64,000 bases of DNA from an uncultured Pelagibacteraceae bacterium (GCA_902599805.1 CACKGP010000001.1:1-64000); one strand, 5' to 3'. Shown: positions 9,334-17,894, numbered from the stretch's first letter. Numbers and translations: made by a program. Notes: generated by a model from the sequence alone, not told the origin.

Positions 9334-10131
9334 TTATTTAATATTTAAAACTGTCATTGGATCTAAACGGGTACCAAACCAATTAAGTCTCACATCAAGG
9401 TGGGCACCCGTTGATCTTCCTGTTGAGCCTACTGTTCCTATTACTTCTCCCTGTTTTACTTTCTGACCTTTTTTTACAAAAATTTTTTGCATGTGCATAT
9501 ATAGAGTTGAAATTCCATGACCATGGTCAAATATTAAAGTCCCACCAGTATAAAATAAATCTTTTTCCGCCATAGTTACTGTACCATCAAGCATTGCTTT
9601 TATTTGTGTTCCTTCTTTTGCAGCAAAGTCGATACCATAGTGTGGCCATTTTGGCTTACCATTTAAAATTCTTTGGCTACCGTATACGCCAGTAATAATC
9701 GCATTTTCTAAAGGGGGTTTAAATTTATTCTTAAAGAAAGTTAAATTGCTATTTACAGATCTTGCATCTGAAATAATTTTATTTTCTTTCTTAATTCTTT
9801 CATAAACCTCTTTTGGTGGTGTTACTTTTTTTTCAGGCAGGCCATCAATCCTCTGAATTTTATATTCACGCTTCTGAATTTTTTTTGTAATTCTATTTTT
9901 TTTTCCATTTTTAATAGAGGTGATGACAATATCGTATTTTCTATCTCTACCAATACCAAAAGCAAAAAATCCGTCTTTTGATACCTTAACCTTTTTTTTA
10001 TCAATCCAGATTTCAGTTTCAGGTTGAGTTTTACCAATAATAAAGTGCCCCTGTATAAATTTTCCATCAAAAATTAAAGCATTAAGTGTAGATGGAAAAA
10101 GAAAAGCAATTATGAGTATAATCCTAAACAT
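9334..10131 (-). CDS. exported M23 family peptidase (LytM-like)
   Basis: A 265-residue protein with a signal peptide (residues 1-18, ending LNA), an N-terminal beta-rich segment (20-85), a basic linker and a C-terminal M23 domain (about 140-262). Metal motifs: H164-x3-D168 (HYGID) and the catalytic-type His213 (YMHM). The usual HxH motif reads H244-L-D246, so the third zinc ligand is Asp rather than His. M23 enzymes cut peptidoglycan cross-bridges or act as amidase activators. The 'HLD-R-NWF..R-DP' ending is a recurring variant in marine proteobacteria as far as I recall, so activity may be kept. It ends 1 base from the convergent CADD-like gene. Confidence 0.87.
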   Translation of the reverse strand: MFRIILIIAFLFPSTLNALIFDGKFIQGHFIIGKTQPETEIWIDKKKVKVSKDGFFAFGIGRDRKYDIVITSIKNGKKNRITKKIQKREYKIQRIDGLPEKKVTPPKEVYERIKKENKIISDARSVNSNLTFFKNKFKPPLENAIITGVYGSQRILNGKPKWPHYGIDFAAKEGTQIKAMLDGTVTMAEKDLFYTGGTLIFDHGHGISTLYMHMQKIFVKKGQKVKQGEVIGTVGSTGRSTGAHLDVRLNWFGTRLDPMTVLNIK

Positions 10132-10182
10132 TGTTTTAATTTTAAACTTATTGTACTTTATCTACATTAAAAGGTAAATAAA

Positions 10183-11523
10183 TTGGTAGATAGAACTCGA
10201 ACAGACATTCCAAACTCTCTCCAAGAACATTGGATGCCTTTTTCATCGAATAAGGATTTTAAAAAAAATCCTAGGTTAATATCAAATGCCAAAGGAATTT
10301 ATCTTAAAACACATGATGGCAATACTTTAATTGACGGGAGTTCTGGCCTCTATTGTAATCCACTAGGACATGGTAGGAGAGAAATAATTGAAGCAATTAA
10401 AAATCAACTTGAAAAATTAGATTATACTATGCCTTTTCAACAAGGTTATGGAGGATCATTTGAACTAGCGACCAAAATTGCTCAAAAAACTCCAGATGAT
10501 TTAAATAGAATTTTTTATACAATATGTGGTTCTACGGCGGTTGAAACCGCAATCAAAATAGCTGTTGCCTATTTCAGAGCTAAAGGCGAGCCAAAAAGAT
10601 TTAGATTTATTGGAAGAGAAAGAGGATATCACGGAATGAATATAGGGTCATTAACTGTTGGCGGAATAGTTAATAATGTAAAAGTTTTTACTGATATTTT
10701 AATGCCTGGAGTAAAACATATGAGACACACATTTCTTTCTGACCATAAGTTCGTAAAAGGACAACCTGAAAATGGTGAAGAGTTAGCTAATGATTTAGAA
10801 AATATCGCAAATGATATTGGTGGAGAAAATATTGCTGCATGTGTAGTTGAACCTATAGCAGGTTCTACAGGAGTTTTAATTCCGCCCAAAGGATATTTGC
10901 AAAGATTAAGAAAAATTTGTGATAAGTTCGGTATACTTTTAATTTTTGATGAAGTTGTAACAGGATGGGGAAGAACTGGCTCTGCCTTTGCTGCACAAGA
11001 ATTTGAAGTAACCCCAGATATTATAACAATGGCTAAAGCCACAACTAACGGAATTGTTCCTATGGGCGTTGTTGCAGTAAGAGAAAAAATTTATGATCAA
11101 GTTATGGATGCTTCACCAGATGGAGCTATTGAATTATTTCACGGTTATACTTATTCAGGTATACCAGTTGCAGTCTCGGCAGCATTAGCAGTCCAAGAGA
11201 TTTTTGAAAAAGAGGATATTTTTAATAGAGTTAAAAAAATATCAAGCTATTTTGAAGAAGGATTACATTCATTGAAAGATATTGAATGCGTTGAAAGCAT
11301 AAGAAATTATGGACTGCTTGGAGGTGTAGATATAAAGATGAATGTAAAACCAGGAAAAGCTGGTTTTCAAGTTTATAAAGAGTGTTACAAAGCAGGGATA
11401 AATATCAAACCAACTGGTGATGCTTTAATAATTGCTCCTCCGTTTATTTGTAATAAAAAAAATATAGACGAAATTGTAGAAAAACTTAGATTAGGAATAA
11501 AAAACTATTATAAATCAATATAA
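10183..11523 (+). CDS. class III omega-aminotransferase (beta-alanine/omega-amino acid:pyruvate type)
   Basis: A 446-residue PLP aminotransferase of class III. Motifs: N-terminal EHWMPFSSNKDFKKNPRL, SSGLYCNPLGHG, the cofactor stretch CGSTAVETAIKIA, GRERGYHGMN, the FDEVVTGWGRTG segment with the pyridine-ring Asp, and MAKATTNGIVPMG with the PLP lysine near residue 285. These resemble omega-amino acid:pyruvate aminotransferases acting on beta-alanine, taurine or similar amines; the substrate is inferred. I chose the TTG at 10183: an in-frame stop lies at 10168, conserved sequence precedes the first ATG (residue 18), and AAGG at 10171 can serve as ribosome site. Confidence 0.88.
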   Translation: MVDRTRTDIPNSLQEHWMPFSSNKDFKKNPRLISNAKGIYLKTHDGNTLIDGSSGLYCNPLGHGRREIIEAIKNQLEKLDYTMPFQQGYGGSFELATKIAQKTPDDLNRIFYTICGSTAVETAIKIAVAYFRAKGEPKRFRFIGRERGYHGMNIGSLTVGGIVNNVKVFTDILMPGVKHMRHTFLSDHKFVKGQPENGEELANDLENIANDIGGENIAACVVEPIAGSTGVLIPPKGYLQRLRKICDKFGILLIFDEVVTGWGRTGSAFAAQEFEVTPDIITMAKATTNGIVPMGVVAVREKIYDQVMDASPDGAIELFHGYTYSGIPVAVSAALAVQEIFEKEDIFNRVKKISSYFEEGLHSLKDIECVESIRNYGLLGGVDIKMNVKPGKAGFQVYKECYKAGINIKPTGDALIIAPPFICNKKNIDEIVEKLRLGIKNYYKSI

Positions 11524-11537
11524 TAATTCTACCTCTG

Positions 11538-11615
11538 ATGGTTTTTAGATTTTCTAACCCATTTTGAACATTTAAAAACCCGCTTAACGAAAATAAAATA
11601 TTCTTTAAAAACCAT
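11538..11615 (+). repeat. inverted repeat with two alternative right arms
   Basis: A left arm ATGGTTTTTA (11538-11547) is perfectly complementary to TAAAAACCAT at 11606-11615 and, over 8 bases (GGTTTTTA), also to TAAAAACC at 11573-11580. The element fills the gap between the aminotransferase and the small membrane protein gene. It could be a terminator region or an RNA switch, or chance in AT-rich DNA; no U-tract follows directly. Confidence 0.35.
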
Positions 11616-11634
11616 TTTTGTGATTGAATATGTA

Positions 11635-11850
11635 ATGAAAGAAATGGGAGATTCTTTACAAAAAGATTATGTAAATCAAGAGGCTCGTAATAGTGAAAAT
11701 TCATTAGGAAGCTCTGGGTCTAAAGTTGATTTAAATAACCTTATAAAAAGAGTTAAAGAAGAAGAAAAAAGGTCAAAAAGACAAAATATAGTTATCTCTG
11801 CAGCAGCCCTATCAGCTGTAGCAGTCTTTGGTATAATTTTAACACTTTAG
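11635..11850 (+). CDS. small membrane-anchored hypothetical protein
   Basis: A short gene for about 71 residues. The first 50 residues are hydrophilic and charged (ending in KRVKEEEKRSKRQN), followed by one hydrophobic segment at the extreme C-terminus (IVISAAALSAVAVFGIILTL), so it looks tail-anchored with the bulk in the cytoplasm. I did not recognise the family. Three in-frame starts are possible: GTG 11620, ATG 11635 and ATG 11644; 11635 was chosen as the first ATG, without a convincing ribosome site for any of them. It converges with the regulator gene, leaving 4 bases. The clear hydrophilic/TM division argues for a real gene. Confidence 0.6.
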   Translation: MKEMGDSLQKDYVNQEARNSENSLGSSGSKVDLNNLIKRVKEEEKRSKRQNIVISAAALSAVAVFGIILTL

Positions 11851-11854
11851 TCAA

Positions 11855-12823
11855 TTATCTTAATAAAGCACGATACACAATTGACGAGAACGCAGCAAAT
11901 TGACCAGCAGTACCTTGAACATTTGTCAAAGGATGACTTAAATAACCGTCATTATTATTTTCCTCATTTACTAAGTTATATCTTTTACTAAGTGGATCTT
12001 TTTTAACAAATTTAGCTTTTGATAACCATTCTAACTTTCTTATACATGTTGCGCGAGGTATGCCCGTTACTTCTGATACTGACGTGGCACTAATATCCGG
12101 ATATTTTTTTGACACATCTTGTTTTATATTATTTTGTTTAAAATAATTTAGTGATTGAATTAAACTTTGTAACCCAATTAAGAGTATCTCAAGATCATTT
12201 GTCTTTTTTTGCCAATATTTCATAAAATCTAGTTGGGTAGTTAAATAATGATACCAATAAAAGCAATAATTTTTCTCAATCTCTTTGTAAAATTTTGAAA
12301 AAGGCAAATCAATATTTAAAAGTTTAGATTGTTCAAATAAAAATTTTGATAATGATTTAATTTGTTCTTTTATAATTTGCATGTAAGTATCTTTTGCTTG
12401 AGATGACGGTTCCCAATAGAGGTTATTTTTATTAGATTTTTTTAAATGTCTTAGTTTAGTTAATTGTATAATTTTTCGTCTAGTAGTTTCTTTGGGTAAT
12501 CCGGTGAACCTTGAAACAGAAATTATTTTTAGTTTATCTTGTATTGTATTTTGGTGATTAAACCAGAATTTATCAAGTGAAAGATCAAAATCTAAGTCAT
12601 CTTCTCTTTTTCTCATAACTTTCAAATGAAGATTTCGTGCAAAGTATATAACAATTTGACCACCCTCTAAATCACCGTAACGTTTATATATTCCAGACAA
12701 AAAAGTACTTTGCATTTCGAAAAATGTAGGCAATATTTTAATTGAATTTTTTTCGAAATTTTCCTCAATGGCCTTGTGACTGATTTTTTTTTCTAATTCC
12801 ATAATTTTATTAGTAATTGCCAT
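11855..12823 (-). CDS. putative transcriptional regulator with two helix-turn-helix segments
   Basis: A 322-residue protein with two similar helix-turn-helix-like stretches: ISVSRFTGLPKETTRRKII around residue 105-122 and VSEVTGIPRATCIRKLEWL around 250-268. Both share the pattern 'S.-TG-P--T--RK', suggesting an internal duplication, each followed by a wing-like basic segment (HLKKSNKNNLYWE; FVKKDPLSKRYNL). The middle (about 140-230) is helical and aromatic-rich and may be a ligand or dimerisation domain. I do not recognise a named family. A perfect palindrome ends on the A of the start codon (12823-12849), fitting autoregulation or translational control. No Shine-Dalgarno is visible before the ATG; the Met at residue 8 is an alternative start. 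Confidence 0.7.
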   Translation of the reverse strand: MAITNKIMELEKKISHKAIEENFEKNSIKILPTFFEMQSTFLSGIYKRYGDLEGGQIVIYFARNLHLKVMRKREDDLDFDLSLDKFWFNHQNTIQDKLKIISVSRFTGLPKETTRRKIIQLTKLRHLKKSNKNNLYWEPSSQAKDTYMQIIKEQIKSLSKFLFEQSKLLNIDLPFSKFYKEIEKNYCFYWYHYLTTQLDFMKYWQKKTNDLEILLIGLQSLIQSLNYFKQNNIKQDVSKKYPDISATSVSEVTGIPRATCIRKLEWLSKAKFVKKDPLSKRYNLVNEENNNDGYLSHPLTNVQGTAGQFAAFSSIVYRALLR

Positions 12824-12849
12824 TGTTCATAATGGGTTATTATGAACAA
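12823..12849. promoter_or_regulatory. perfect 11-bp inverted repeat at the regulator's start codon
   Basis: TTGTTCATAAT (12823-12833), spacer GGGTT, then ATTATGAACAA (12839-12849): an 11-bp perfect inverted repeat. Its first base is the complement of the A of the regulator's ATG. It is a strong candidate operator for the HTH protein, or, in the mRNA, a hairpin hiding the start codon. Confidence 0.65.
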
Positions 12850-12895
12850 TTTTATAATTTGGAGTCAATAGAAAATTAAATAATTTGTGTGTATT

Positions 12896-13750
12896 TTAAT
12901 TTGTAATTTTCGGTCTAAACCAAGATTTTTTTCCAATTATTGAGTTTAAAGAGCCGTTAAATCTCGCGTAATATATATCTCTTTTTTTTTTATTATTTAT
13001 CAAAAAAAAGATCACAAATTTAAAAAATGCCGAGGTAAATTTTGGCAATATTTTTACAAAAGCTTTTATTACTCCAAAATGTTTTTTGTAAAAATAAAAT
13101 GTCGACCACATAAGGTGCCAATTTCTATTAATTTCTATTTCATCCTTATACTTTTCATTTACAGAGGAATTTCCTTTATGATTTATTTTTGAATTTTCTA
13201 TAAGAAATATATATTTTTTTTTACTTAAACATCTCTCATAAAAATCATTTTCTTCATAATATAGAAAAATTTTTTCATCAAAAAATCCTATTTCCTTAAA
13301 TATTTTGAGATCAAAAAATAGTGCACAACCGGTTACAAATTTCATTTTTGAATATTTAGATTTATTTTGAAAATCCATATAGCATTCTCTCTTATACTCA
13401 AAATTATTTATTTTTGGAGCAAGTATAGAAAATTCTTTAATTTGTTTAGCTGATGAAATTAAATTTTGAATTGTATCTGGAAACACTTCAGTATCTACAT
13501 CAAGATACAATGCGTACATTGTATCAATTTGTTTGATTCCACAGTTTATGCCAGCTCCATTTCCTAAATTTTTTTGGGGAATAATTACTTTTACATTTGA
13601 GTATTTTTTCTCGAGTTTATTTTTTAAGATTTTATTCTGGGAATTTTCAACAACTATTATCTTGATATCTTTGTCAATCGACATAATTGACTTTTCTATG
13701 ATGTCGTCTGAGTGATAACTTACGAATAATACTGTAACTTCATTTTCCAT
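12896..13750 (-). CDS. glycosyltransferase family 2 (rhamnosyltransferase-like)
   Basis: A 284-residue GT-A fold glycosyltransferase. The N-terminal VTVLFVSYHSDDIIEKSI begins the nucleotide-binding domain, NLGNGAGINCGIK is a typical family 2 segment near residue 62-75, and YLDVDTEVFPDT holds the metal-binding D-x-D (near residue 85). Further motifs FFDLKIFKEIGFFDEKIFLYYEENDFYERC (read in pieces, residues 145-175) match the acceptor loop of rhamnosyltransferase-like enzymes. It presumably adds a sugar to cell-surface polysaccharide or LPS at the cytoplasmic face. It opens the surface-sugar island and is divergent from the aminotransferase gene at 13834. Confidence 0.87.
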   Translation of the reverse strand: MENEVTVLFVSYHSDDIIEKSIMSIDKDIKIIVVENSQNKILKNKLEKKYSNVKVIIPQKNLGNGAGINCGIKQIDTMYALYLDVDTEVFPDTIQNLISSAKQIKEFSILAPKINNFEYKRECYMDFQNKSKYSKMKFVTGCALFFDLKIFKEIGFFDEKIFLYYEENDFYERCLSKKKYIFLIENSKINHKGNSSVNEKYKDEIEINRNWHLMWSTFYFYKKHFGVIKAFVKILPKFTSAFFKFVIFFLINNKKKRDIYYARFNGSLNSIIGKKSWFRPKITN

Positions 13751-13833
13751 TTGGTAATCAACTTATAGTAATCACTATTATCAAATTTTTAAATTAAGGA
13801 ACATTAAAAATTATTTGAAATTTTTAAAACTCC

Positions 13834-14991
13834 ATGTTAATCAATAATATGTCGTTTAAAGAGCTACCCTTAATGGAACCAAAAGATGGAACAGTGCTCT
13901 TTTATCCTTATATATCTAAATCGTCCTTTAAAGAGGTTAAAAAGGTTCTATCTGGTCGTTGGATAGGACAAGGACCTTTGGTAGATAAATTTGAAAAAAA
14001 ATTTAAAATAATGTTTGCAAAAAAAAACCATTGTGTTTCTACAGGTTCTGGTACTGACGCTCTTCACCTTGCGTATATTTTAGCAGGTTTAAAAAAAGGT
14101 GACGAAGTCATTGCTCCAGTTTACACGTGCACAGCTACAAACATTCCTTTTTTATATATGGGAATAAAAATTAAATTTGCAGATATTGATATCGAAACAA
14201 TGAACATAAGCGTTGAAAGTGTCAAAAAAAATTTAACAAAAAAAACAAAAGCTATAATATGTATGCATTATGGTGGTCTCCCATGCGATCTCGATGAACT
14301 GCAAAGTTTAGCAAAGAAACACAAAATACCCTTAATAGAAGACGCTGCCCACGCAATCGGAGCTACTTATAAAAAAAAACCTATTGGTAGTATAAGCGAT
14401 TTCACAATGTTTAGTTTTCAAGCAATAAAACACATAACAACAGGTGACGGTGGAATGCTTTGTATGAAAAATAAAAAACTTATAGATAAAGCAAAAAGAA
14501 TTAGATGGTTTGGTATCAGCAGAGAAGACAAACAAAAGGGAGTATGGGAAAATGATATTTTTGAAGTAGGTTACAAATATCAAATGACGGATCTTGGAGC
14601 CTCCTTGGGTTTTACTGCTTTAAAAGAATTTAATAAACTGCTCAAACATAGGCAAAAAATATTTCAAATTTATAAAGACATTCTTTCAAAAAATTTAAAT
14701 ATTTTTTGTGTTGACAAAGTTGATGGGAAAAGAACTCATGCTGCTTGGTTATTTACTTTAATATCAGAAGAAAAAGATAAAATTCAAAAAAAATTACGTG
14801 AAAAAAAAATTGAGTCTAATCAAGTTCATTTTAGAAATGATAAGTATTCAATTTTTAAAAAATTCATAAAAGGAAAATCTTTTCCTAATATGGATTATGT
14901 TGAAGATAAATATCTAGTTTTACCTAATCACCACAAAATAAGTGAAAATAAAGCAAAGTATATTGCTCAAACAATTGATAATTTATTATAA
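13834..14991 (+). CDS. DegT/DnrJ/EryC1/StrS sugar aminotransferase
   Basis: A 385-residue PLP enzyme that would aminate a keto group on a nucleotide-activated sugar. Motifs: STGSGTDALHLAYILAG (PLP phosphate), APVYTCTATNIPFLYMG, IEDAAHAIGATYKKKPIG, and FSFQAIKHITTGDGGML, where the PLP lysine is present (near residue 200). YQMTDLGASLG and the late HHKISE segment are also typical. The gene is probably not a dehydratase, unlike the second DegT protein of the island at 22978. Two close starts (13834 and 13849) are possible; neither has a clear ribosome site. It precedes the tRNA by 27 bases. Confidence 0.9.
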   Translation: MLINNMSFKELPLMEPKDGTVLFYPYISKSSFKEVKKVLSGRWIGQGPLVDKFEKKFKIMFAKKNHCVSTGSGTDALHLAYILAGLKKGDEVIAPVYTCTATNIPFLYMGIKIKFADIDIETMNISVESVKKNLTKKTKAIICMHYGGLPCDLDELQSLAKKHKIPLIEDAAHAIGATYKKKPIGSISDFTMFSFQAIKHITTGDGGMLCMKNKKLIDKAKRIRWFGISREDKQKGVWENDIFEVGYKYQMTDLGASLGFTALKEFNKLLKHRQKIFQIYKDILSKNLNIFCVDKVDGKRTHAAWLFTLISEEKDKIQKKLREKKIESNQVHFRNDKYSIFKKFIKGKSFPNMDYVEDKYLVLPNHHKISENKAKYIAQTIDNLL

Positions 14992-15002
14992 AGTATTATA
15001 AA
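14975..15002 (+). promoter_or_regulatory. predicted sigma-70 promoter for tRNA-Met
   Basis: TTGATA (14975-14980) and TATAAA (14997-15002) are 16 bases apart, inside and just after the end of the aminotransferase gene, placing transcription start about 10 bases before the tRNA. AT-rich background makes chance matches common. Confidence 0.45.
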
Positions 15003-15018
15003 CTGTATCATACAAAAT

Positions 15019-15095
15019 GGCGGGGTAGCTCAGTTGGTTAGAGCGTTGGACTCATAAGCCAAAGGTCGGTGGTTCGACTCCACTCCCCGCTACCA
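15019..15095 (+). tRNA. tRNA-Met (anticodon CAT), CCA encoded
   Basis: A 77-base cloverleaf. The acceptor stem GGCGGGG pairs with CCCCGCT (first pair G-U), then discriminator A and encoded CCA. The D arm is GCTCAGTTGGTTAGAGC, the anticodon loop CTCATAA gives CAT, and the T arm GGTGGTTCGACTCCACT contains TTCGA. The anticodon stem TTGGA/GCCAA has an A-G apposition next to the loop. The body matches the alphaproteobacterial elongator tRNA-Met; initiator tRNA would carry a C-A first pair. CAT could also be lysidine-modified tRNA-Ile2, but the body argues against it. It sits inside the surface-sugar island. Confidence 0.93.
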
Positions 15096-15106
15096 ACATT
15101 AACCAA

Positions 15107-16309
15107 ATGAAAAAAAAAGCAACTATTATTTTCAAAGCAAAATGGGATTGGAATAAATTCATTATTCAAAAAATATCAAAATTTTATGATGTTGAATATA
15201 TTTATTTGGATAGAATAAAAAAAAATTATTTAGATACAATAAAAGAAATGAATTATTTTATAGAAAAGAATAAAATTGATACGGTTTTTTTCGATGTCGA
15301 TTATCAAAAATTTATAAATTTCTATTTTATCAAAAAGATTAAAAAAGTAAAAAAAGTTATGATGTGTTTGGATAATTATGAAAGACATAATATAAATATG
15401 CTAACAGCTTCCGCATGTGATGTAGTGCTCACAGATGTAATATCTGCTTTAAAATATAAAGAGGTAGGAAAAAAGGCATTTAATTGGTTTGTAGAAGCTG
15501 ACGGTAATTTTTATAAAGATATAAAAGTTCTTAAAAGTATAGATGTTTTATTTTTTGGTAAAATCAATAATGCTAGAAAAGATTACATTAATTTTGTACA
15601 AAAAAATGGAATTAAACTAAAAATTGTTGGTAATAATCAAAATAATATGGTGTCTGATCAAGAACTTGTTGAATTAATTTGTAAATCAAAAATTGTATTA
15701 AATTTTTCAAAAACCACATGGGATAGAATTAATAATTTTCCTGAGAAAAATTTATTTTTTAATCAATATCAATTAAAAGGCAGGATAATACAAGTTGGTT
15801 TATGTGGCACTGCTTGTATCTCAGAATATGCCCCTCATCATGAATTACTGTATAATTCAAACGAACTAATACAGTTTAAAAATAAAGAGGAGTGCTTATC
15901 TAAAATACAGGATTTATTAAATAATAGTAAAAAGTTGGAAGAATATTCCAAAATCTTTAGCGCCAAAACAAAGAATTTTTATGAAGAAGAAAAAGAATTT
16001 AAAAAAATATTTGATTATTTAGAAAAATTAAAAATAAGTAAATTAAGCCCAGAGGATAATTTGCAAAAAATTCCCTATTGGTACAATAGAATATGTGCAA
16101 AACAGATTTTATTGAGGGATTTGAGAATTAATAGATTTTTTAGTTCTATTATCAATTTTAAGGAATTAGTTTATATTGCAAAAAAGTCAAATATGCTTGC
16201 TTTTATGGTTATTTTAATTGAATCATTTCTCAACTTTATTTATTACTCTTTACTTAACACCATAAGAACCAAGAGCACTGGAAAAAATAGATATACTGAT
16301 AAATTATAA
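15107..16309 (+). CDS. putative glycosyltransferase (CgeB/GT4-like)
   Basis: A 400-residue protein starting 11 bases after the tRNA. The second half looks like a GT-B glycosyltransferase of the CgeB-like type: VLFFGKINNARKDYINF, then KIVLNFSKTTWD, and 'LKGRIIQVGLCGTACISEYAP', which matches the usual 'R-fE-pa-G-f-lte' nucleotide-sugar site, followed by LIQFKNKEECLSKIQDLLNN. The N-terminal domain (1-135) has a weak Rossmann-like pattern. The last 80 residues contain a hydrophobic stretch (MLAFMVILIESFLNFIYYSLL) that may attach the protein to the membrane. The donor and acceptor are unknown. The call rests on motif pattern and neighbours. Confidence 0.65.
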   Translation: MKKKATIIFKAKWDWNKFIIQKISKFYDVEYIYLDRIKKNYLDTIKEMNYFIEKNKIDTVFFDVDYQKFINFYFIKKIKKVKKVMMCLDNYERHNINMLTASACDVVLTDVISALKYKEVGKKAFNWFVEADGNFYKDIKVLKSIDVLFFGKINNARKDYINFVQKNGIKLKIVGNNQNNMVSDQELVELICKSKIVLNFSKTTWDRINNFPEKNLFFNQYQLKGRIIQVGLCGTACISEYAPHHELLYNSNELIQFKNKEECLSKIQDLLNNSKKLEEYSKIFSAKTKNFYEEEKEFKKIFDYLEKLKISKLSPEDNLQKIPYWYNRICAKQILLRDLRINRFFSSIINFKELVYIAKKSNMLAFMVILIESFLNFIYYSLLNTIRTKSTGKNRYTDKL

Positions 16310-16326
16310 AAATATATACTTACTAC

Positions 16327-17844
16327 ATGTCAAATATTGATGCATTATTTATAACACCCCCCTCTAGACTTGATGTTTATCAAGGGTTAGCCAATGATTA
16401 TGCAGCCATTGAACCTCCTGTTTGGTCTTCATTGATTGCAAATTTTTTAATTAAAAAGGGATATTCATCAGAAATACTAGATGCTGAGGCTGAAAATTTG
16501 ACACACGAACAAACTGCTCAAAGAATTGCAAAAAAAAATCCTAAACTTGCAATATTTATGGTTTATGGCCAACAACCCTCGGCCTCAACTCAATGTATGC
16601 CAGGAGGAAAAAAAACTTGTATAAAATTAAATGAAATATCCTCGGGTGATATAAAAACTATTGTGATAGGCACCCATGCATCTGCCCTTCCAAAAAAAAC
16701 ATTAGAGGAAGAACCATACAATTATGTTTGTCAAGGCGAAGGACCTTTGACGGTTCTTGAACTTATTAATTTTTTAAAAGGAAAAAACAAGGATATTAAG
16801 AAAATACCAGGTCTATGGTATTTTGACAAAGATAAGAACGTTTGTTCAAATCCTTCCGCAAAAATGTTTGAGAATTTGGATCAAAATCTTCCAGGTCAGG
16901 CCTGGAAGTTATTAGACATGAAAAAGTATAAAGCACATAACTGGCACACATTTGGTAGATTAGATACAATAAATAGTTATGCTTCGTTACAAACGAGTCT
17001 TGGATGTCCTTTTAAATGTACTTTCTGTTGTATAAACGCTCCTTTCGAGAGAAACACAATCAGATTCTGGTCGCCCGAACATATTATTAAGCAGATAAAA
17101 ATCTTGGTTGAGGATTATAAAATTACTAATATAAAAATACCTGATGAAATGTTTGTATTAAATCCAAAACAAGTAACTGGTATATGCGATGAAATTATAA
17201 ATTCAGGATACGGAAAAATTTTGAATTTTTGGGCATACGCGAGAATAGACACTCTTAATGACGACGAGATGCTAAAAAAAATGCTTAAGGCCGGCATAAG
17301 ATGGTTAGCGCTAGGTATAGAGTCAAGTTCAAAGCATGTAAGAGATGGAGTTGTTAAAGGACGATTTAATAATTTTGATATTGAGGGTATTGTCAAAAAA
17401 GTGAGAGATATGGGTTTTTATGTTGGAGCGAATTATATTTTTGGTCTACCAGATGATAATCATGATTCTATGAAAGAAACATTAGACTTATCCATAAGGG
17501 TAAACAGCGAGTGGGCAAACTTTTATTCTGGGATGGCTTATCCAGGTTCACAATTATACCCCATGGCTAAAAATAAGAAATGGACACTTCCAGATGATGC
17601 TAATGGCCCTGGTTGGATTGGTTACTCTCAACATTCATATGAGACGCTACCTTTAAGAACAGAACATATAAAAGGTTCAGAAGTTCTGGAGTTTAGGGAC
17701 AAAGCTTTCGACGCCTATTTTAAAAACCAAGATTATCTTTCAATGGTTAAAAAAACTTTTGGTGAACAAACAGTTTCTCATATTGAAAAAATGTCCTCCC
17801 ACAAGCTTAAAAGAAAGCATAATTTTGAGAAAGTAAATTATTAG
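16327..17844 (+). CDS. B12-binding domain radical SAM protein
   Basis: A 505-residue protein. Residues 1-150 form a cobalamin-binding-like Rossmann domain (LFITPPSRLDVYQGLAN, then LAIFMVYGQQPSAS and IVIGTHASALPKKTLEEEP). The radical SAM core begins near residue 222 with LGCPFKCTFCC, a C-x3-C-x2-C cluster that binds the 4Fe-4S and SAM. KIPDEMFVLNPKQV, LALGIESSS and GANYIFGLPDDN are further core strands. Members of this class methylate or rearrange unactivated carbons, often in sugars or lipids; which substrate is used here is unknown. It heads a same-strand run of tightly spaced genes to 25.6 kb. Cobalamin would have to be taken up or be absent. Confidence 0.87.
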   Translation: MSNIDALFITPPSRLDVYQGLANDYAAIEPPVWSSLIANFLIKKGYSSEILDAEAENLTHEQTAQRIAKKNPKLAIFMVYGQQPSASTQCMPGGKKTCIKLNEISSGDIKTIVIGTHASALPKKTLEEEPYNYVCQGEGPLTVLELINFLKGKNKDIKKIPGLWYFDKDKNVCSNPSAKMFENLDQNLPGQAWKLLDMKKYKAHNWHTFGRLDTINSYASLQTSLGCPFKCTFCCINAPFERNTIRFWSPEHIIKQIKILVEDYKITNIKIPDEMFVLNPKQVTGICDEIINSGYGKILNFWAYARIDTLNDDEMLKKMLKAGIRWLALGIESSSKHVRDGVVKGRFNNFDIEGIVKKVRDMGFYVGANYIFGLPDDNHDSMKETLDLSIRVNSEWANFYSGMAYPGSQLYPMAKNKKWTLPDDANGPGWIGYSQHSYETLPLRTEHIKGSEVLEFRDKAFDAYFKNQDYLSMVKKTFGEQTVSHIEKMSSHKLKRKHNFEKVNY

Positions 17845-17894
17845 CAATTAAGTTAAAACTTGTAGTTAAAAAATTAATTTAATATAATCAAAAA

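Noticed and set aside
15019-15095. tRNA-Ile2 (lysidine-type) or initiator tRNA-Met
   Set aside because: Anticodon CAT allows both, but the tRNA body resembles alphaproteobacterial elongator Met; the initiator would have an unpaired C1-A72.
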